From assembly GCA_900319005.1 (NCBI GenBank), contig ONMV01000015.1:24748-88747 (forward strand): DNA of 64,000 nucleotides, in the 5' to 3' direction. Below, piece after piece: positions 32,253 through 42,645 of this stretch. Position 1 is the stretch's first letter. Each line of letters starts with the position of its first letter. Under the pieces are notes generated by a model, which worked only from the letters and a program-made list of their open reading frames with translations, made no database searches and had not been told where the DNA came from. Source of the DNA: an uncultured Bacteroidales bacterium (GTDB taxonomy: Bacteria; Bacteroidota; Bacteroidia; Bacteroidales; Paludibacteraceae). The position numbers and the translations under genes were made by a program.

Positions 32253-34808
32253 ATGAAACGATTCATCCTTTTATGCGCCCTGTGCGCAATCACAGTAAGC
32301 CTTTCCGCTTTCAACTACTGCGCAGAGCAGAGTTGGGGTTACGCCGGTACGACCGTCACGGGAGGTGGTAGTGCTACACCAACGCTGGTCAAGAGCGTGA
32401 GTGAACTGAAATCGGCACTAAACAAAGGGAAGAACAAAGTGATCATCATCACGCAGAATCTGACCTTTACCTCCATGTTATCCGTTCAAGACGGATCGAA
32501 CGTCACACTCATGGCGTTACCGGGTGTAAAACTGACCAGTGACAAGCAGGATGCTACCAATTCCGGCATCTTGTATGTAAAACGGTTCAGCAATCTGATT
32601 ATCAGAAACATCACCTTCGTTGGACCCGGTGCTTATGACTGTGATGGCAACGACCTTTTGTGTTTTGAAAATGTAACCAAAGCATGGGTGGACCACTGCG
32701 ATTTTCAAGATGGTTGTGACGGAAACTTCGATAATAAAGGAGGAACAGATAACATAACTGTCAGTTGGTGTCGTTTCCATTATCTGAAAGCACCAAAGGC
32801 GGGTGGTTCCGGCGGGGCAGATGACCATCGTTTCACGAACCTGCTGGGTTCTTCGTCCTCCGACAAACCTTCAGACGGTACGTATAACTTCACCTGGGCA
32901 TATTGCTGGTGGGACGAAGGATGCAAGGAACGCATGGTACGCTGCCGTAACTGCGAGTTACACTTTTTGAACTGCTACTGGAACAGTTCGGTAGCGAACT
33001 ACTACGTAGGTCCGGAGAATGCGAAATGCTATTTCGAAGGCTGCACGTTTGCCGGCAAAGCAAACTCCGCCAAGAATATCTTTAAGTCTTACGGAGGCAC
33101 CAATGCCTGTAAGTTTGTGAACTGCGTGGGTAATCTGCCCTCCAATAGCGGGAGTGTGAATGCACCGAGCTACGCTTATGACAAGCTGAGTGCTGCGGAC
33201 GCTAAAAACTACGTGACCAATAGTTCCTGCGGAGCGGGAGCAACATTGACTATCAACACAAAAGGTGAGATTGGTTCGTCCTGCGACGGAGGTTCGACTC
33301 CTACTCCGGTTACCTCAGACCTGACATGGGATTTCTCAACAAGCGATTTCAACGCGCTCGGTACGATCACGAGCTCAACGACGATAAACGGACTCACTAT
33401 TGTTGCTACAAGCGACAAAGCCGTTACAATAGCTGAAGGAGCAAAGACGATTGACGGTCATTCCTTCACACACGTAATGAAAACAGGTGGTTCGGGATCG
33501 GCCGCAGCGCGCAGTCTGAACTTTGCAGTTACCGGAGCTTGTACCATCGAAGTCTATCTGATAAGTGCCAACGCGACCACCGAGCGTACGCTCAATATCT
33601 ACAGCGGTTCATACGGAGGGACTCTGCTAACGACGTTGCCTGCCGCAACGACAGCTGCAAAGCAGACTTATGCGTATTCCGGTGGAGCAACCACGATACA
33701 TATGGGAAGTGCCAATAGTGGCATCAATTTCTATGCCATCAACCTCATCTACTCCGGAGGAGACGATCCTACTCCAATACAGACCTACACCCTCTCTTAT
33801 GACGAAAACGGAGGTAGCGGTACTATGGAGGAACAAAGCGGCACTTCCGTTACGGTTGCTACAAATAGTTTTACTGCTCCTACCGGATACACTTTCAAAG
33901 AATGGAACACCAATGCAAAGGGTTCCGGTACCAAATATACAGCAGGACAGAACGTAACGCTGACGGAAGACCTGACACTCTATGCCGTTTGGTCACCGCT
34001 CAGTTACACGATTTCCCTGAATGCAATGGGAGGAACCGGAGGTACAACCAGCATAACCGCTACCTTCGACGCTGCTATGCCGAACATCACTATCCCAAGC
34101 CGTAACGGATACACTTTCAAGGGTTATTTCTCTGAGCAGAACGGCTCAGGCAGACAATACTATGATGAAAACGGAAGCAGTACCAACAGCTGGACAACTG
34201 CCTCAAATGCGACACTTTATGCTTTGTGGGAAGAGCAGAGCGGCGAGACACCAGTGGTAGAAGGAGACCTCCATTTCTGGTTTTTCGGTGCCGCTGACGC
34301 TTCCGCTAACGGCGTGAGCAACGATGCTACGGTTTTCCGGAACATGTACAGTTCAACCAGCAGCCAAGCCGGCAGCATCACTATTGACGGCAAGAGCTAC
34401 TCCATCACCCGACGATCAGGCGACACGCCCAAGTTCGGCGAGTTCACTATCCCGGCAGGAAAAACAGCCATCTTCTACGCCCTGGCTATATCATCGGGAG
34501 GTAGCGATCGACAGATCAACTTGATCTGCGGCAACGAGAAGATCGAGATGGATGTGCCGGGAGGCAGCAAGGTATATCAGCGGTTAGAAAGCGAGGAACT
34601 GCCGGCAGGCACCTACAGCATCGAACGCGAAGGCAGCGGCAACGTACGGATAGGCGTGATTGTGCTGAAATTCATTAGCAATAGCACCACCGGCATCTAT
34701 TCGGCCGATGCGCATGATACCCCTACCCGCAAAATAATACGCGAAGGAAGAGTGCTCATCCTTCGCGATAACAAAGCCTACGATATCTTCGGCAGACGGG
34801 TGGAATGA
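32253..34808 (+). CDS. Secreted pectate lyase (PL1) with InlB-like repeats and probable T9SS signal
   Basis: 851 residues. Signal peptide ends near ITVSLSA (19). The PL1 beta-helix covers about 25-340: DLLCFENVTKAWVDHCDFQD, DNITVSWCRFHYLKAPKAGG and ERMVRCRNCELHFLNCYW carry the calcium-site and catalytic region of pectate lyase. Then come two unknown beta domains, and two Listeria-Bacteroides (Flg_new/InlB B) repeats, with GYTFKEWNTNAKGSGTKY and GYTFKGYFSEQNGSGRQYYD. The last 30 residues (KIIREGRVLILRDNKAYDIF then GRRVE) look like a Bacteroidales T9SS sorting domain. It cleaves homogalacturonan by beta-elimination at the cell surface. Functionally matched with the pectinesterase at 61775-62965. 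Confidence 0.92.
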   Translation: MKRFILLCALCAITVSLSAFNYCAEQSWGYAGTTVTGGGSATPTLVKSVSELKSALNKGKNKVIIITQNLTFTSMLSVQDGSNVTLMALPGVKLTSDKQDATNSGILYVKRFSNLIIRNITFVGPGAYDCDGNDLLCFENVTKAWVDHCDFQDGCDGNFDNKGGTDNITVSWCRFHYLKAPKAGGSGGADDHRFTNLLGSSSSDKPSDGTYNFTWAYCWWDEGCKERMVRCRNCELHFLNCYWNSSVANYYVGPENAKCYFEGCTFAGKANSAKNIFKSYGGTNACKFVNCVGNLPSNSGSVNAPSYAYDKLSAADAKNYVTNSSCGAGATLTINTKGEIGSSCDGGSTPTPVTSDLTWDFSTSDFNALGTITSSTTINGLTIVATSDKAVTIAEGAKTIDGHSFTHVMKTGGSGSAAARSLNFAVTGACTIEVYLISANATTERTLNIYSGSYGGTLLTTLPAATTAAKQTYAYSGGATTIHMGSANSGINFYAINLIYSGGDDPTPIQTYTLSYDENGGSGTMEEQSGTSVTVATNSFTAPTGYTFKEWNTNAKGSGTKYTAGQNVTLTEDLTLYAVWSPLSYTISLNAMGGTGGTTSITATFDAAMPNITIPSRNGYTFKGYFSEQNGSGRQYYDENGSSTNSWTTASNATLYALWEEQSGETPVVEGDLHFWFFGAADASANGVSNDATVFRNMYSSTSSQAGSITIDGKSYSITRRSGDTPKFGEFTIPAGKTAIFYALAISSGGSDRQINLICGNEKIEMDVPGGSKVYQRLESEELPAGTYSIEREGSGNVRIGVIVLKFISNSTTGIYSADAHDTPTRKIIREGRVLILRDNKAYDIFGRRVE

Positions 34809-34813
34809 TTACT

Positions 34814-36763
34814 TCACCCGCTGACCGGTGTATATTCTACTCCGCTGCGGATAATAATCAATTGTCCGTGGCGGATTTCTTTACGTGCTTGCGGCTCAAT
34901 TTGCACCATCTCCAGTGCTGTAGGAGCAGAATTGCCTAAGATGATATCAATCACATAGGGGTCATGATCAGACCATGATTGAGCGTAAGATACGGCGCTG
35001 TTACATTTGTATGCACAAATATGCTCTACGTGTGCATTCACGATTTGCGCAGCCATAGACGGGTTAGCCAACACGTGGTCTATCAATTCGCCTCCGTCGT
35101 AACAGTGCGACCAAGCAGCCGAATTATACTTGAGCAACTGCTCTTCAAAGCCGGCGTTAATAATGGTCGTTATCGGAACTTCGCCATATTCGCAGTTGAG
35201 GTCGCCCAAGATCAGAATATCCGGATCGGCAGTGAGGTTGTCCACAGCGCTCACAAGGTTATTTGCATTGGTCTGACGCTGTGATTCGCCTTGGTCGGAC
35301 GAAGAGTCTTTCGCTTTGAAATGGTTCATGCTCACGATCAACTTCTCGTTACTTGCTAACTGGCGGAACGTTTGGATACGCATTGTACGTGAATAATAGC
35401 CGTTACCGCCTACTGCGGCCGTGTTGCTACCAACCGTAGCCACCTTATCTGTACGATAAATAAAACCGGATTTGATTTGATTGTCGGAGATACCATCATA
35501 CCACGTATAGTCAATACCATCGCTCACCGCTGCATATCGACCTGCTTCACCGGCGTAGGCGTTCATGGAATCAGCCAACTGCTGCAGCACGATCGGTTTT
35601 GCTTCTACCTCACAGAAAGCATAGATGTCCGCATCGATGGTCAACATCGCATTGACAATCTTTACCGTCTTTGTACGGAAACCTTCCGCATCACTATAAC
35701 TCGGGCGCGAAGACTGCGTGTAGTTATAGTAGTAGTTCTCTAAGTTCTGTGCGCAGATACGCAACGATCCTGCTTGTCCGCTCGATGCCGGATGAACATG
35801 GCTGATGTAATGAGCACTGGTAACCTCGTTCTTACTATTATACAGTTGATAGATACCGGTAATCGACAAGGTGTCTCCTTCTGAAATATCTGAAGCATTG
35901 AATGCGAACGCATTACCATCTTCATCTTTATCAATGCCCCACACGATAATATCTGCTGTCTCATCGGTCAATGTAAAATGGCCGTACGTTTGGTCTGTAA
36001 TGAGCGAAACAACACCGCGCAGAATATACCGTTTTCCATCGTTAAGCGCAATAAATTCGCTAATCGTCTTCGGAACCGGAACCCATGCCTCAGTCGGTTT
36101 TTTATGGCTAATATATCTCGCTCCGACTACCTCATGGGTAGATTTATACAGAGTATAAACACCGGCAACGGTCACCGTATCGCCCTCTTCTATGCCATAA
36201 CTTGTGAAATTGGACAAACCATACACATATGCAGTACCTGTATTGTCTTCTATATAAAAGTTACCATATTGCGTGCTGGCGATGTTGGTCACCACACCGG
36301 TTAAGATACAAGTATCTTTGGTATTGGCGAGTGATATAAACTCAGCGATTGTCTTTGGGCCAAGGTTGATCGGAGGTTCACCATTATCAATAATCTCACA
36401 AGTACAACCTTGCGCGAACTCCGGCGTTGTACCATACTTGGTCAGTTGACCGGTCACTCGCACTAACGCACCCACGTTGGGAGCATCCGCTTGTGTTTCT
36501 GCCACGCATTTGTATGCCTCGATAACTTTTCCGCCATTCTGCGTATCGGCCATCCAGAAAGTAACGTTCTTATACGTGGAATTCCATGCATACTGAATAG
36601 AAGTCACATAACCTTGCACAACATACATCTCACCTCCGTTGTATAATTCATTGTTTGTTCCCACACTCAATGCATAGGAGCGCGCTTCCGTGCAAGAAAT
36701 TTCTGTCTGTGCTTGTACCAGCATTGCCGGCATTAAGAGAAAAAATAAGAATAATTTTTTCAT
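34814..36763 (-). CDS. Secreted endonuclease/exonuclease/phosphatase-family protein with OB-like repeats
   Basis: About 649 residues if it starts at the ATG at 36763 (MKKLFLFF); the ATG at 36769 is also possible. Signal peptide ends PAMLVQAQ. Then three OB-like domains of about 95 residues, the last two clearly repeated (TIAEFISLANTKDTCILTGV; TISEFIALNDGKRYILRGVV). The EEP catalytic domain follows (ICAQNLENYY, IYAFCEVEAK, NHFKAKDSS, ILGDLNCEYG, SWSDHDPYVIDI), with all key Asn, Glu, Asp and His residues. The C-terminus (ARKEIRHGQLIIIRSGVEYT) resembles a T9SS signal. Probably an extracellular nuclease. Convergent with the pectate lyase gene, only 5 bp apart. Confidence 0.88.
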   Translation of the reverse strand: MKKLFLFFLLMPAMLVQAQTEISCTEARSYALSVGTNNELYNGGEMYVVQGYVTSIQYAWNSTYKNVTFWMADTQNGGKVIEAYKCVAETQADAPNVGALVRVTGQLTKYGTTPEFAQGCTCEIIDNGEPPINLGPKTIAEFISLANTKDTCILTGVVTNIASTQYGNFYIEDNTGTAYVYGLSNFTSYGIEEGDTVTVAGVYTLYKSTHEVVGARYISHKKPTEAWVPVPKTISEFIALNDGKRYILRGVVSLITDQTYGHFTLTDETADIIVWGIDKDEDGNAFAFNASDISEGDTLSITGIYQLYNSKNEVTSAHYISHVHPASSGQAGSLRICAQNLENYYYNYTQSSRPSYSDAEGFRTKTVKIVNAMLTIDADIYAFCEVEAKPIVLQQLADSMNAYAGEAGRYAAVSDGIDYTWYDGISDNQIKSGFIYRTDKVATVGSNTAAVGGNGYYSRTMRIQTFRQLASNEKLIVSMNHFKAKDSSSDQGESQRQTNANNLVSAVDNLTADPDILILGDLNCEYGEVPITTIINAGFEEQLLKYNSAAWSHCYDGGELIDHVLANPSMAAQIVNAHVEHICAYKCNSAVSYAQSWSDHDPYVIDIILGNSAPTALEMVQIEPQARKEIRHGQLIIIRSGVEYTPVSG

Positions 36764-36837
36764 AGGCATAGAATTAAAATTAGCAATAGTGCAACGAGGG
36801 CGGTAATCAGCCGCCCTCGAGCTATAGACTTCTGCTA

Positions 36838-37593
36838 TTAGTCTTTGAATTTAGCCGCCAGGAACTCGCGATTGAGACGCGCGATGTTCGCGAGGCTAAC
36901 GGATTTCGGGCACTCAGCGGCACAAGCGCCAGTGTTGGTACAGTTACCGAAACCGAGTTCGTCCATCTTAGCGACCATCGCTTTCGCACGTGCCGCCGCC
37001 TCGATCTTACCTTGCGGAAGCAGGGCAAGCTGACTTACCTTTGCAGCTACGAACAACATTGCCGAGCCGTTCTTACAAGCGGCCGCACAGGCACCGCAAC
37101 CGATACAGGAAGCTGCATCCATCGCCTCGTCTGCTACAGGCTTCGGAATAGGAATAGCGTTGGCGTCGGGTACACCGCCGGTGTTAACCGATACGAATCC
37201 GCCTGCCTGCATGATTTTGTCATACGCACCACGGTCCACCATCAGGTCCTTAATCACAGGGAACGCACGGCTGCGCCACGGCTCTACGGTGATGGTCTCG
37301 CCGTCTTTGAACTTACGCATGTGCAACTGGCAGGTTGTGATGGCACTATCTGGTCCGTGCGGGTGACCGTTCACGTACATCGAGCACATACCACAGATAC
37401 CCTCACGGCAATCATGATCGTAGGTTACAGGGTCTTTGTGCTCAGCAACAAGTTGCTCGTTGAGGATGTCGATCATCTCCAAGAACGAAGCGCCTTGGAA
37501 TACATGTTTCAGCTCGTAGGTCTCGAAATGTCCCTGAGCCTTCGGGCCGGCCTGACGCCAAACCCGTACTTTAATATCAATATACTGATCCAT
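36838..37593 (-). CDS. frdB: Fumarate reductase/succinate dehydrogenase iron-sulfur subunit
   Basis: 251 residues. Plant-ferredoxin-type 2Fe-2S cysteines in [15 protein letters not shown] (about residues 61-75), and the two cubane-cluster motifs [18 protein letters not shown] (about 147-164) and [15 protein letters not shown] (about 204-218). It carries electrons from the menaquinol-oxidising cytochrome b subunit to FrdA. Length normal. Last gene in the operon frdC-frdA-small gene-frdB. Confidence 0.95.
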   Translation of the reverse strand: MDQYIDIKVRVWRQAGPKAQGHFETYELKHVFQGASFLEMIDILNEQLVAEHKDPVTYDHDCREGICGMCSMYVNGHPHGPDSAITTCQLHMRKFKDGETITVEPWRSRAFPVIKDLMVDRGAYDKIMQAGGFVSVNTGGVPDANAIPIPKPVADEAMDAASCIGCGACAAACKNGSAMLFVAAKVSQLALLPQGKIEAAARAKAMVAKMDELGFGNCTNTGACAAECPKSVSLANIARLNREFLAAKFKD

Positions 37594-37604
37594 TGTTCTA
37601 TGTA

Positions 37605-37835
37605 TTATTGATTAATGAAATTATTTTCCAGAAGATACAATACTATAAATACAATACCCACTAATAAAGGTGTCACTACATATCCAATAATATGGATAGT
37701 TTTACCTAGTTTTTCTCCAAATGTTTTTTTCATGGATTCCAGTTTACCAAACTTTTCAGTCTTACCGGCAACCCACAAATACAAGGAGTAACAACCAAAA
37801 CAGAGGGCAAATATTCCAAATATTAAATTAAACAT
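37605..37835 (-). CDS. Small membrane protein inside the frd operon, unknown
   Basis: 76 residues with two transmembrane helices ([20 protein letters not shown] and [18 protein letters not shown]) separated by a basic loop [21 protein letters not shown] do not recognise the family. It is 5 bp after frdA and 11 bp before frdB, so it is cotranscribed and probably translated. The position suggests an accessory or assembly subunit of the complex, but in the Bacteroides-type operons I know, frdC-frdA-frdB are adjacent without such a gene. Confidence 0.75.
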   Translation of the reverse strand: MFNLIFGIFALCFGCYSLYLWVAGKTEKFGKLESMKKTFGEKLGKTIHIIGYVVTPLLVGIVFIVLYLLENNFINQ

Positions 37836-37840
37836 GGTTT

Positions 37841-39988
37841 TTAGTTCTTGTAATTTCTGGTTTTACGTTCCGTAAACTCGTAGTCAAGCGGCTCCTTGAT
37901 GAGTTGCGGCTCTTTGTCCTCACCCATATATTTCCAGCAGCCGACATAGGAGAACTTGTCATCCTGACGGAGCGCTTCGCCTTCCGGTGTCTGGTATTCC
38001 TCGCGGAAGTGACCACCGCAGGACTCCTCACGATGGAGTGCATCGACAGCCATCAGACGGCCGATCTCGATGAAGTCAGCCAGACGGAGTGCTTTCTCCA
38101 ACTCATTGTTGAGGCTGTTAGCCTCACCCGGGATATAGACGTTGGTCCAGAACTCTTTCTTGATGGCGTCAATCTTCTTGATACCTTCCTTCAAGCCCTC
38201 TGCGGTACGACCCATTCCGACGAAGTCCCACATGATGAGACCGAGCTCTTTGTGAATCGAGTCAACAGAACGCTTACCTTGGATAGCCATCAGACGGTCG
38301 ATCTTGTCCTGAACGGCTTTCTCTGCTGCAGCGAACTCCGGTAGGTCGGTGCTCATACGCGGTACGCCGATCTGGTCACTCAGATAGTTCTGGATGGTGT
38401 ACGGCAGAACGAAGTAACCATCAGCAAGACCCTGCATCAGAGCCGAAGCACCCAGACGGTTAGCTCCGTGGTCGGAGAAGTTCGCCTCACCGATACAGAA
38501 CAGACCCTTAACGGAAGTCTGCAACTCGTAGTCCACCCAGATTCCGCCCATCGTATAGTGGATAGCCGGGAAGATCATCATCGGGTTCTCGTACGGGTTC
38601 TCGTCCACGATCTTCTCGTACATCTGGAAGAGGTTACCATATTTCTGCGCTACTACATCCTTGCCCAGACGCTGTATAGCATCAGAGAAATCAAGGAAGA
38701 CAGCGAGACCGGTGTTGTTGACACCGTAGCCTTTGTCGCAACGCTCTTTGGCAGCACGGGAAGCTACGTCACGCGGAACGAGGTTACCGAATGCCGGATA
38801 GCGACGCTCCAAGTAGTAATCACGATCCTCTTCAGGGATATCGCGTCCTTTGATCTCGCCTGCTTGGAGACGTTTCGCGTCCTCCAGTTTCTTCGGAACC
38901 CAAATACGTCCATCGTTACGGAGCGACTCCGACATAAGGGTCAGTTTGGACTGGAAGTCTCCGTGCTTTGGAATACAGGTCGGGTGAATCTGTGCATAGC
39001 ACGGGTTAGCGAAATATGCGCCGTGACGATACATCTGCATAGCCGCCGAACCGTTGGAAGCCATCGCGTTGGTAGAGAGGAAGAAGGTGTTTCCGTATCC
39101 GCCCGAACCAACTACTACTGCGTGAGCGAAGAAACGCTCGATGCGACCGGTAACAAGGTTGCGAGCAATAATACCACGCGCACGTTTCTCGCCGTTCTCA
39201 TCCGGGATGAGGACGATGTCGAGCATCTCGTAACGGGTGTACATCTTTACTTTGCCCTTACCGATCTGGCGGCTGAGCGCGCTATAAGCACCGAGCAGCA
39301 ACTGCTGACCGGTCTGACCTTTTGCGTAGAACGTACGGCTTACTTGCGCACCACCGAAGGAACGGTTGTCGAGCAGACCTCCGTATTCGCGTGCGAAAGG
39401 AACACCTTGTGCCACACACTGGTCGATAATATTGTTGGAAACCTCTGCCAGACGATAGACGTTCGCCTCGCGGGCACGGTAGTCACCACCTTTGATCGTA
39501 TCGTAGTAGAGACGATAAACGGAGTCACCGTCATTCTGGTAGTTCTTCGCAGCGTTGATACCGCCCTGTGCAGCAATTGAGTGCGCACGACGGGGCGAGT
39601 CCTGGATACAGAAGTTGAGCACGTTAAAGCCCATCTCTGCGAGGGAAGCCGCTGCCGAAGCGCCAGCGAGACCTGTTCCCACTACGATCACGTCTAGACG
39701 GCGTTTGTTAGCCGGGTTCACCAGTTTCTGGTGGTTCTTGTAGTTCGTCCATTTGAGCTCCAGAGGACCCTCGGGGATCTTAGCGTCCTTCGGGGTGATC
39801 ACTTTTGCCTCTTTCTTGGCTGCCGGTTTAGCCTCTGCCTTCGGAGCCTCTGCTTGCTGTGCTTCTTTGGCGTCCTCTAAAGCCTCTGCGGCTTTGTCCA
39901 GCACTTTGCCGGCAACGTCCAGCGCTGCTTCAGCTGCCTTTACTGCTACTTTCTTCGCAGCGTCTAATATCTCTTCTTTCTTTGTCAT
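37841..39988 (-). CDS. frdA: Fumarate reductase flavoprotein subunit with Ala/Lys-rich N-terminal extension
   Basis: 715 residues. The FAD-binding start [20 protein letters not shown] lies at about residues 98-117, and [40 protein letters not shown] and [17 protein letters not shown] match the Bacteroidota FrdA/SdhA. It reduces fumarate to succinate at the end of anaerobic respiration. The family normally starts near [20 protein letters not shown] (here about residue 71). The first 65 residues are extra: an Ala, Lys and Glu-rich amphipathic region ([20 protein letters not shown]). Confidence 0.96.
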   Translation of the reverse strand: MTKKEEILDAAKKVAVKAAEAALDVAGKVLDKAAEALEDAKEAQQAEAPKAEAKPAAKKEAKVITPKDAKIPEGPLELKWTNYKNHQKLVNPANKRRLDVIVVGTGLAGASAAASLAEMGFNVLNFCIQDSPRRAHSIAAQGGINAAKNYQNDGDSVYRLYYDTIKGGDYRAREANVYRLAEVSNNIIDQCVAQGVPFAREYGGLLDNRSFGGAQVSRTFYAKGQTGQQLLLGAYSALSRQIGKGKVKMYTRYEMLDIVLIPDENGEKRARGIIARNLVTGRIERFFAHAVVVGSGGYGNTFFLSTNAMASNGSAAMQMYRHGAYFANPCYAQIHPTCIPKHGDFQSKLTLMSESLRNDGRIWVPKKLEDAKRLQAGEIKGRDIPEEDRDYYLERRYPAFGNLVPRDVASRAAKERCDKGYGVNNTGLAVFLDFSDAIQRLGKDVVAQKYGNLFQMYEKIVDENPYENPMMIFPAIHYTMGGIWVDYELQTSVKGLFCIGEANFSDHGANRLGASALMQGLADGYFVLPYTIQNYLSDQIGVPRMSTDLPEFAAAEKAVQDKIDRLMAIQGKRSVDSIHKELGLIMWDFVGMGRTAEGLKEGIKKIDAIKKEFWTNVYIPGEANSLNNELEKALRLADFIEIGRLMAVDALHREESCGGHFREEYQTPEGEALRQDDKFSYVGCWKYMGEDKEPQLIKEPLDYEFTERKTRNYKN

Positions 39989-39996
39989 AAGACCTT

Positions 39997-40036
39997 ACAA
40001 TTTACGATTTACAATTCACAATTCACAATTACAGCA
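39997..40036. repeat. Heptamer run between frdC and frdA
   Basis: CAATTTA, CGATTTA, CAATTCA, CAATTCA, CAATTAC. Fills the spacer between frdC stop and frdA start. Confidence 0.8.
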
Positions 40037-40718
40037 TAGCAATTCCCATACCAAGGTAATACAGAACTACAACCGTGAACGGCAGCACAACGAGAGTAGC
40101 CATAACGGTACTGATCACCTCAACGCGTTTCTGCCATTTGAGATTGTTCAGACCCATGGAAGTCATAGCCGAGCCCACACCGTGATTGAGGTGAAGCCAC
40201 AGAACTACGAGCCACAACAGGTACAGCACGCAATACACTTGACCCCATACCGGCTCTGTAAACAGCGCTTTCACATAAGCAGCACCGTTCTGCGGATCAA
40301 AAGCTCCTGTCTCGATGCCCGTCAGCTCAGCGAACTGCATCTTGTACCAGAAATTGTAGAGGTGCAAGCACATGAAACCGAGGATCACGAAGCCCAGAAC
40401 AAGCATGTTCTCACTCTCCCAAGTCACACCTTTTTTCTTGTCCGTCACTGCGTAACGGTCGTTACCGCGCGCTGCACGATTCTGTACGGTCAAATACAAA
40501 CCATAGCAGAAATGAACCAGCACAAGGAAAGCAATACCCATAGAGCCGATGACAGCATACCAATTAGCGCCGAGGAAACGGCAGATAGCGTTGTACGCCT
40601 CTTCGCTGAACACCAGCGCAAGGTTCATACACCCGTGAAACAGCAGGAAGAAAACCAATGCCGCTCCACTCAAAGCCATAACGAACTTACGGCCGATTGA
40701 TGAATCTTTTAACCACAT
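40029..40718 (-). CDS. frdC: Fumarate reductase/succinate dehydrogenase cytochrome b subunit
   Basis: 229 residues with five transmembrane helices, as in diheme B-type subunits. LSGAALVFFLLFHGCMNLAL (about 17-36) carries a haem-ligating histidine, and further histidines lie in FLVLVHFCYGLYLTVQ, FVILGFMCLHLYNFWYKMQF and LWLHLNHGVGSAM. It anchors the complex and oxidises menaquinol. The operon start has no clear TAnnTTTG box. Confidence 0.94.
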   Translation of the reverse strand: MWLKDSSIGRKFVMALSGAALVFFLLFHGCMNLALVFSEEAYNAICRFLGANWYAVIGSMGIAFLVLVHFCYGLYLTVQNRAARGNDRYAVTDKKKGVTWESENMLVLGFVILGFMCLHLYNFWYKMQFAELTGIETGAFDPQNGAAYVKALFTEPVWGQVYCVLYLLWLVVLWLHLNHGVGSAMTSMGLNNLKWQKRVEVISTVMATLVVLPFTVVVLYYLGMGIAML

Positions 40719-40763
40719 AAAAATAAATGTTTTTTTAATATTATAATGTTATTTATGTCTTTC

Positions 40764-41291
40764 TTAATATTGCGCAGCGTCATAAACGGAATCTGCGACC
40801 TCAGAACCTTTGAGTCGCTCAATGATGCAGAATGCAAAATCGGCACTCAAACCCGGGCCTTTAGCGGTAATCACATTCTTCGATTCCACCACTAATCCAC
40901 CCACATAACTCTCACCCAACGCTTCTTGGAAGCCGGGATAACAGGTAGCCTGCTTGCCTGCCAAAATACCCAGTTTGCCGAGTACCGACGGTGCAGCACA
41001 GATAGCAGCAATCAGTTTATCGGCTTTGTTGTGCTCCACCAGCAGATCGCACAGCGCAGAGCACTCACCAAGTTTAGTTTGTCCGCCCGGAAGAATAAGC
41101 ATCTCTGCGTCCGAAAAATCAATACGCTCTATAACTCCATCCGCTTCTACAGCGATGTTATGCGCACCAAGCACCATCGGATTACCCGTGATGGAAACCG
41201 TAGTCAACGCAATCCCTGCGCGTCGCAACAAATCAATCGTTGTGATCGCTTCGATTTCTTCGAAACCATTGTCTAAAAACAGATAATTCAT
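40764..41291 (-). CDS. DJ-1/PfpI family protein
   Basis: 175 residues. YLFLDNGFEEIEAITTIDLL is the DJ-1 start (with the conserved Glu), and KLIAAICAAPSVLGKLGIL (about residues 93-111) has the nucleophile-elbow cysteine (about Cys99). It is closest to the YajL/ThiJ group, proposed to repair or protect proteins and metabolites from carbonyl damage. The neighbour upstream is the TonB gene. Confidence 0.9.
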   Translation of the reverse strand: MNYLFLDNGFEEIEAITTIDLLRRAGIALTTVSITGNPMVLGAHNIAVEADGVIERIDFSDAEMLILPGGQTKLGECSALCDLLVEHNKADKLIAAICAAPSVLGKLGILAGKQATCYPGFQEALGESYVGGLVVESKNVITAKGPGLSADFAFCIIERLKGSEVADSVYDAAQY

Positions 41292-41314
41292 AAATTCATT
41301 TACAATTTGATTTC

Positions 41315-42088
41315 TTACTCTGGAATTTCATATGTAATATAACCTAATTGATCATTTTTTTGATCTAAAGCTGTAAATGTCACTTCACGAGCTTTTTTTA
41401 GCATTGCATCAATAGTAGCCTTGTCGCCTATATTGCCTCCCATTTCACGAGCACTTACTACTCGACCTTCTGGATTTACACGAATTTCTATTACAACTTT
41501 TCCGGCTGCATATTTTCCTTTTTCAGGTACAGGGAACTTTCCAATAATATCACGTCCTGCGAGACTCCATGAGTTTCCCCCCACCGAACCGTGCCCAATG
41601 GGGTTTCCTTTCTGCCCGTTGCCTTGACTATCTCCCGAACCGGTGGTGTTACCGCTTTGTCCGAAGAGCGAACCGAACTGATTAGCTTTCGCAATCGCTT
41701 CTGTCTCTTTCGCCTTTTTCTCTGCTTCGGCTGCCTCACGTGCCTTGCGCTCCGCCTCGAGCCGTGCTTTTTCCTCCGCTTCACGTTTCTTCTTTGCCTC
41801 ATTGAGCGCTAAAGCTTCCTGCTCTTCCGATGTCAGCATTTCTTCTTCGGCAGGAGAGGCAGGTTGAACGGGTGCTGCAGGTTCAGGAGCCGGCAAAGGC
41901 ATCGCTTCCGATTGCTCCGCCATGTATCCACCGGCTTCTTCCACTTCACCGAAAGCTATCTCTACTCCCTCTTCCTCCTCCGGTACATAAGCCGTGAGAT
42001 AGACGAACCATAATAAAAGGAACAACAGGAACATAAAAAGAGCTGTTCCTACTGAAGCAATTATATGTCGCTTTGTTTTCTGCGTCAT
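41315..42088 (-). CDS. tonB: Energy transducer TonB
   Basis: 257 residues with an N-terminal anchor helix (ASVGTALFMFLLFLLLWFVY, about residues 11-30), a Pro-rich segment (AMPLPAPEPAAPVQPASPAE), a long charged helix of KKREAEEKARLEAERKAR type and a short C-terminal TonB-like domain ending in LGYITYEIPE. It takes proton-motive energy from ExbB/ExbD to outer membrane receptors. Overlaps exbD by 4 bp. Confidence 0.88.
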   Translation of the reverse strand: MTQKTKRHIIASVGTALFMFLLFLLLWFVYLTAYVPEEEEGVEIAFGEVEEAGGYMAEQSEAMPLPAPEPAAPVQPASPAEEEMLTSEEQEALALNEAKKKREAEEKARLEAERKAREAAEAEKKAKETEAIAKANQFGSLFGQSGNTTGSGDSQGNGQKGNPIGHGSVGGNSWSLAGRDIIGKFPVPEKGKYAAGKVVIEIRVNPEGRVVSAREMGGNIGDKATIDAMLKKAREVTFTALDQKNDQLGYITYEIPE

Positions 42089-42495
42089 TGCCTTTTAGTA
42101 GCGACTACCAGTTTCATCTTATGTTCATTAGCGATATCCAGAACGCGTACCACCTCTTTGTATGCCACATCCTCATCGGCATGCAAAGCGATGTACATCG
42201 TACTATCCGACGCCTGTACACGACTCAAATAACCCTCCAGATTCTCCGGATCAACCGACACCGGTTTATCCTTTCCAATCGCTACGAAATAGTTACCGAG
42301 GTTATCAATAGACACTTTCGCTACCTGCGGTCTAGTCACCTGTTGTGCGCGGGACGTGGGCAGGTTAATCTTAATATCGTTGGGCGAAGAGAGCGTGGAT
42401 GCCATGACGAAGAAGAGGAGCAAGAGGAACACCAAGTCCGTCATCGAACTCATCGCAAACGTCGCTTCTACCCTATTTCGTTTCTTTAACGACAT
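42085..42495 (-). CDS. exbD: Biopolymer transport protein ExbD
   Basis: 136 residues. A single transmembrane helix AMSSMTDLVFLLLLFFVMAS (about residues 14-33) with the proton-carrying Asp (TDLVF) and a periplasmic domain. Forms the proton channel with ExbB. The 145-bp gap to exbB is filled with heptamer-like repeats (42490-42545) and CAATCGT-type repeats (42590-42645). Confidence 0.92.
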   Translation of the reverse strand: MSLKKRNRVEATFAMSSMTDLVFLLLLFFVMASTLSSPNDIKINLPTSRAQQVTRPQVAKVSIDNLGNYFVAIGKDKPVSVDPENLEGYLSRVQASDSTMYIALHADEDVAYKEVVRVLDIANEHKMKLVVATKRQ

Positions 42496-42645
42496 AAATA
42501 TAATTTACAGATTTATGATTTACAGATTTACGATTTATTGACGAATTATTTTTATTTACGATTTACGCGGCTGACAATCGTCCATTTCTTTCAATCGTCA
42601 ATCAATCGTACCTCGTCAATCGTCAAATCGTCAATTTCGTTTATG
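42490..42645. repeat. Two repeat blocks between exbB and exbD
   Basis: First block (42490-42545) has TTTACAGA/TTTACGA-like units of 7-8 bp; second (42590-42640) has repeated ATCGTCA words. Together they make almost the entire spacer. Confidence 0.65.
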
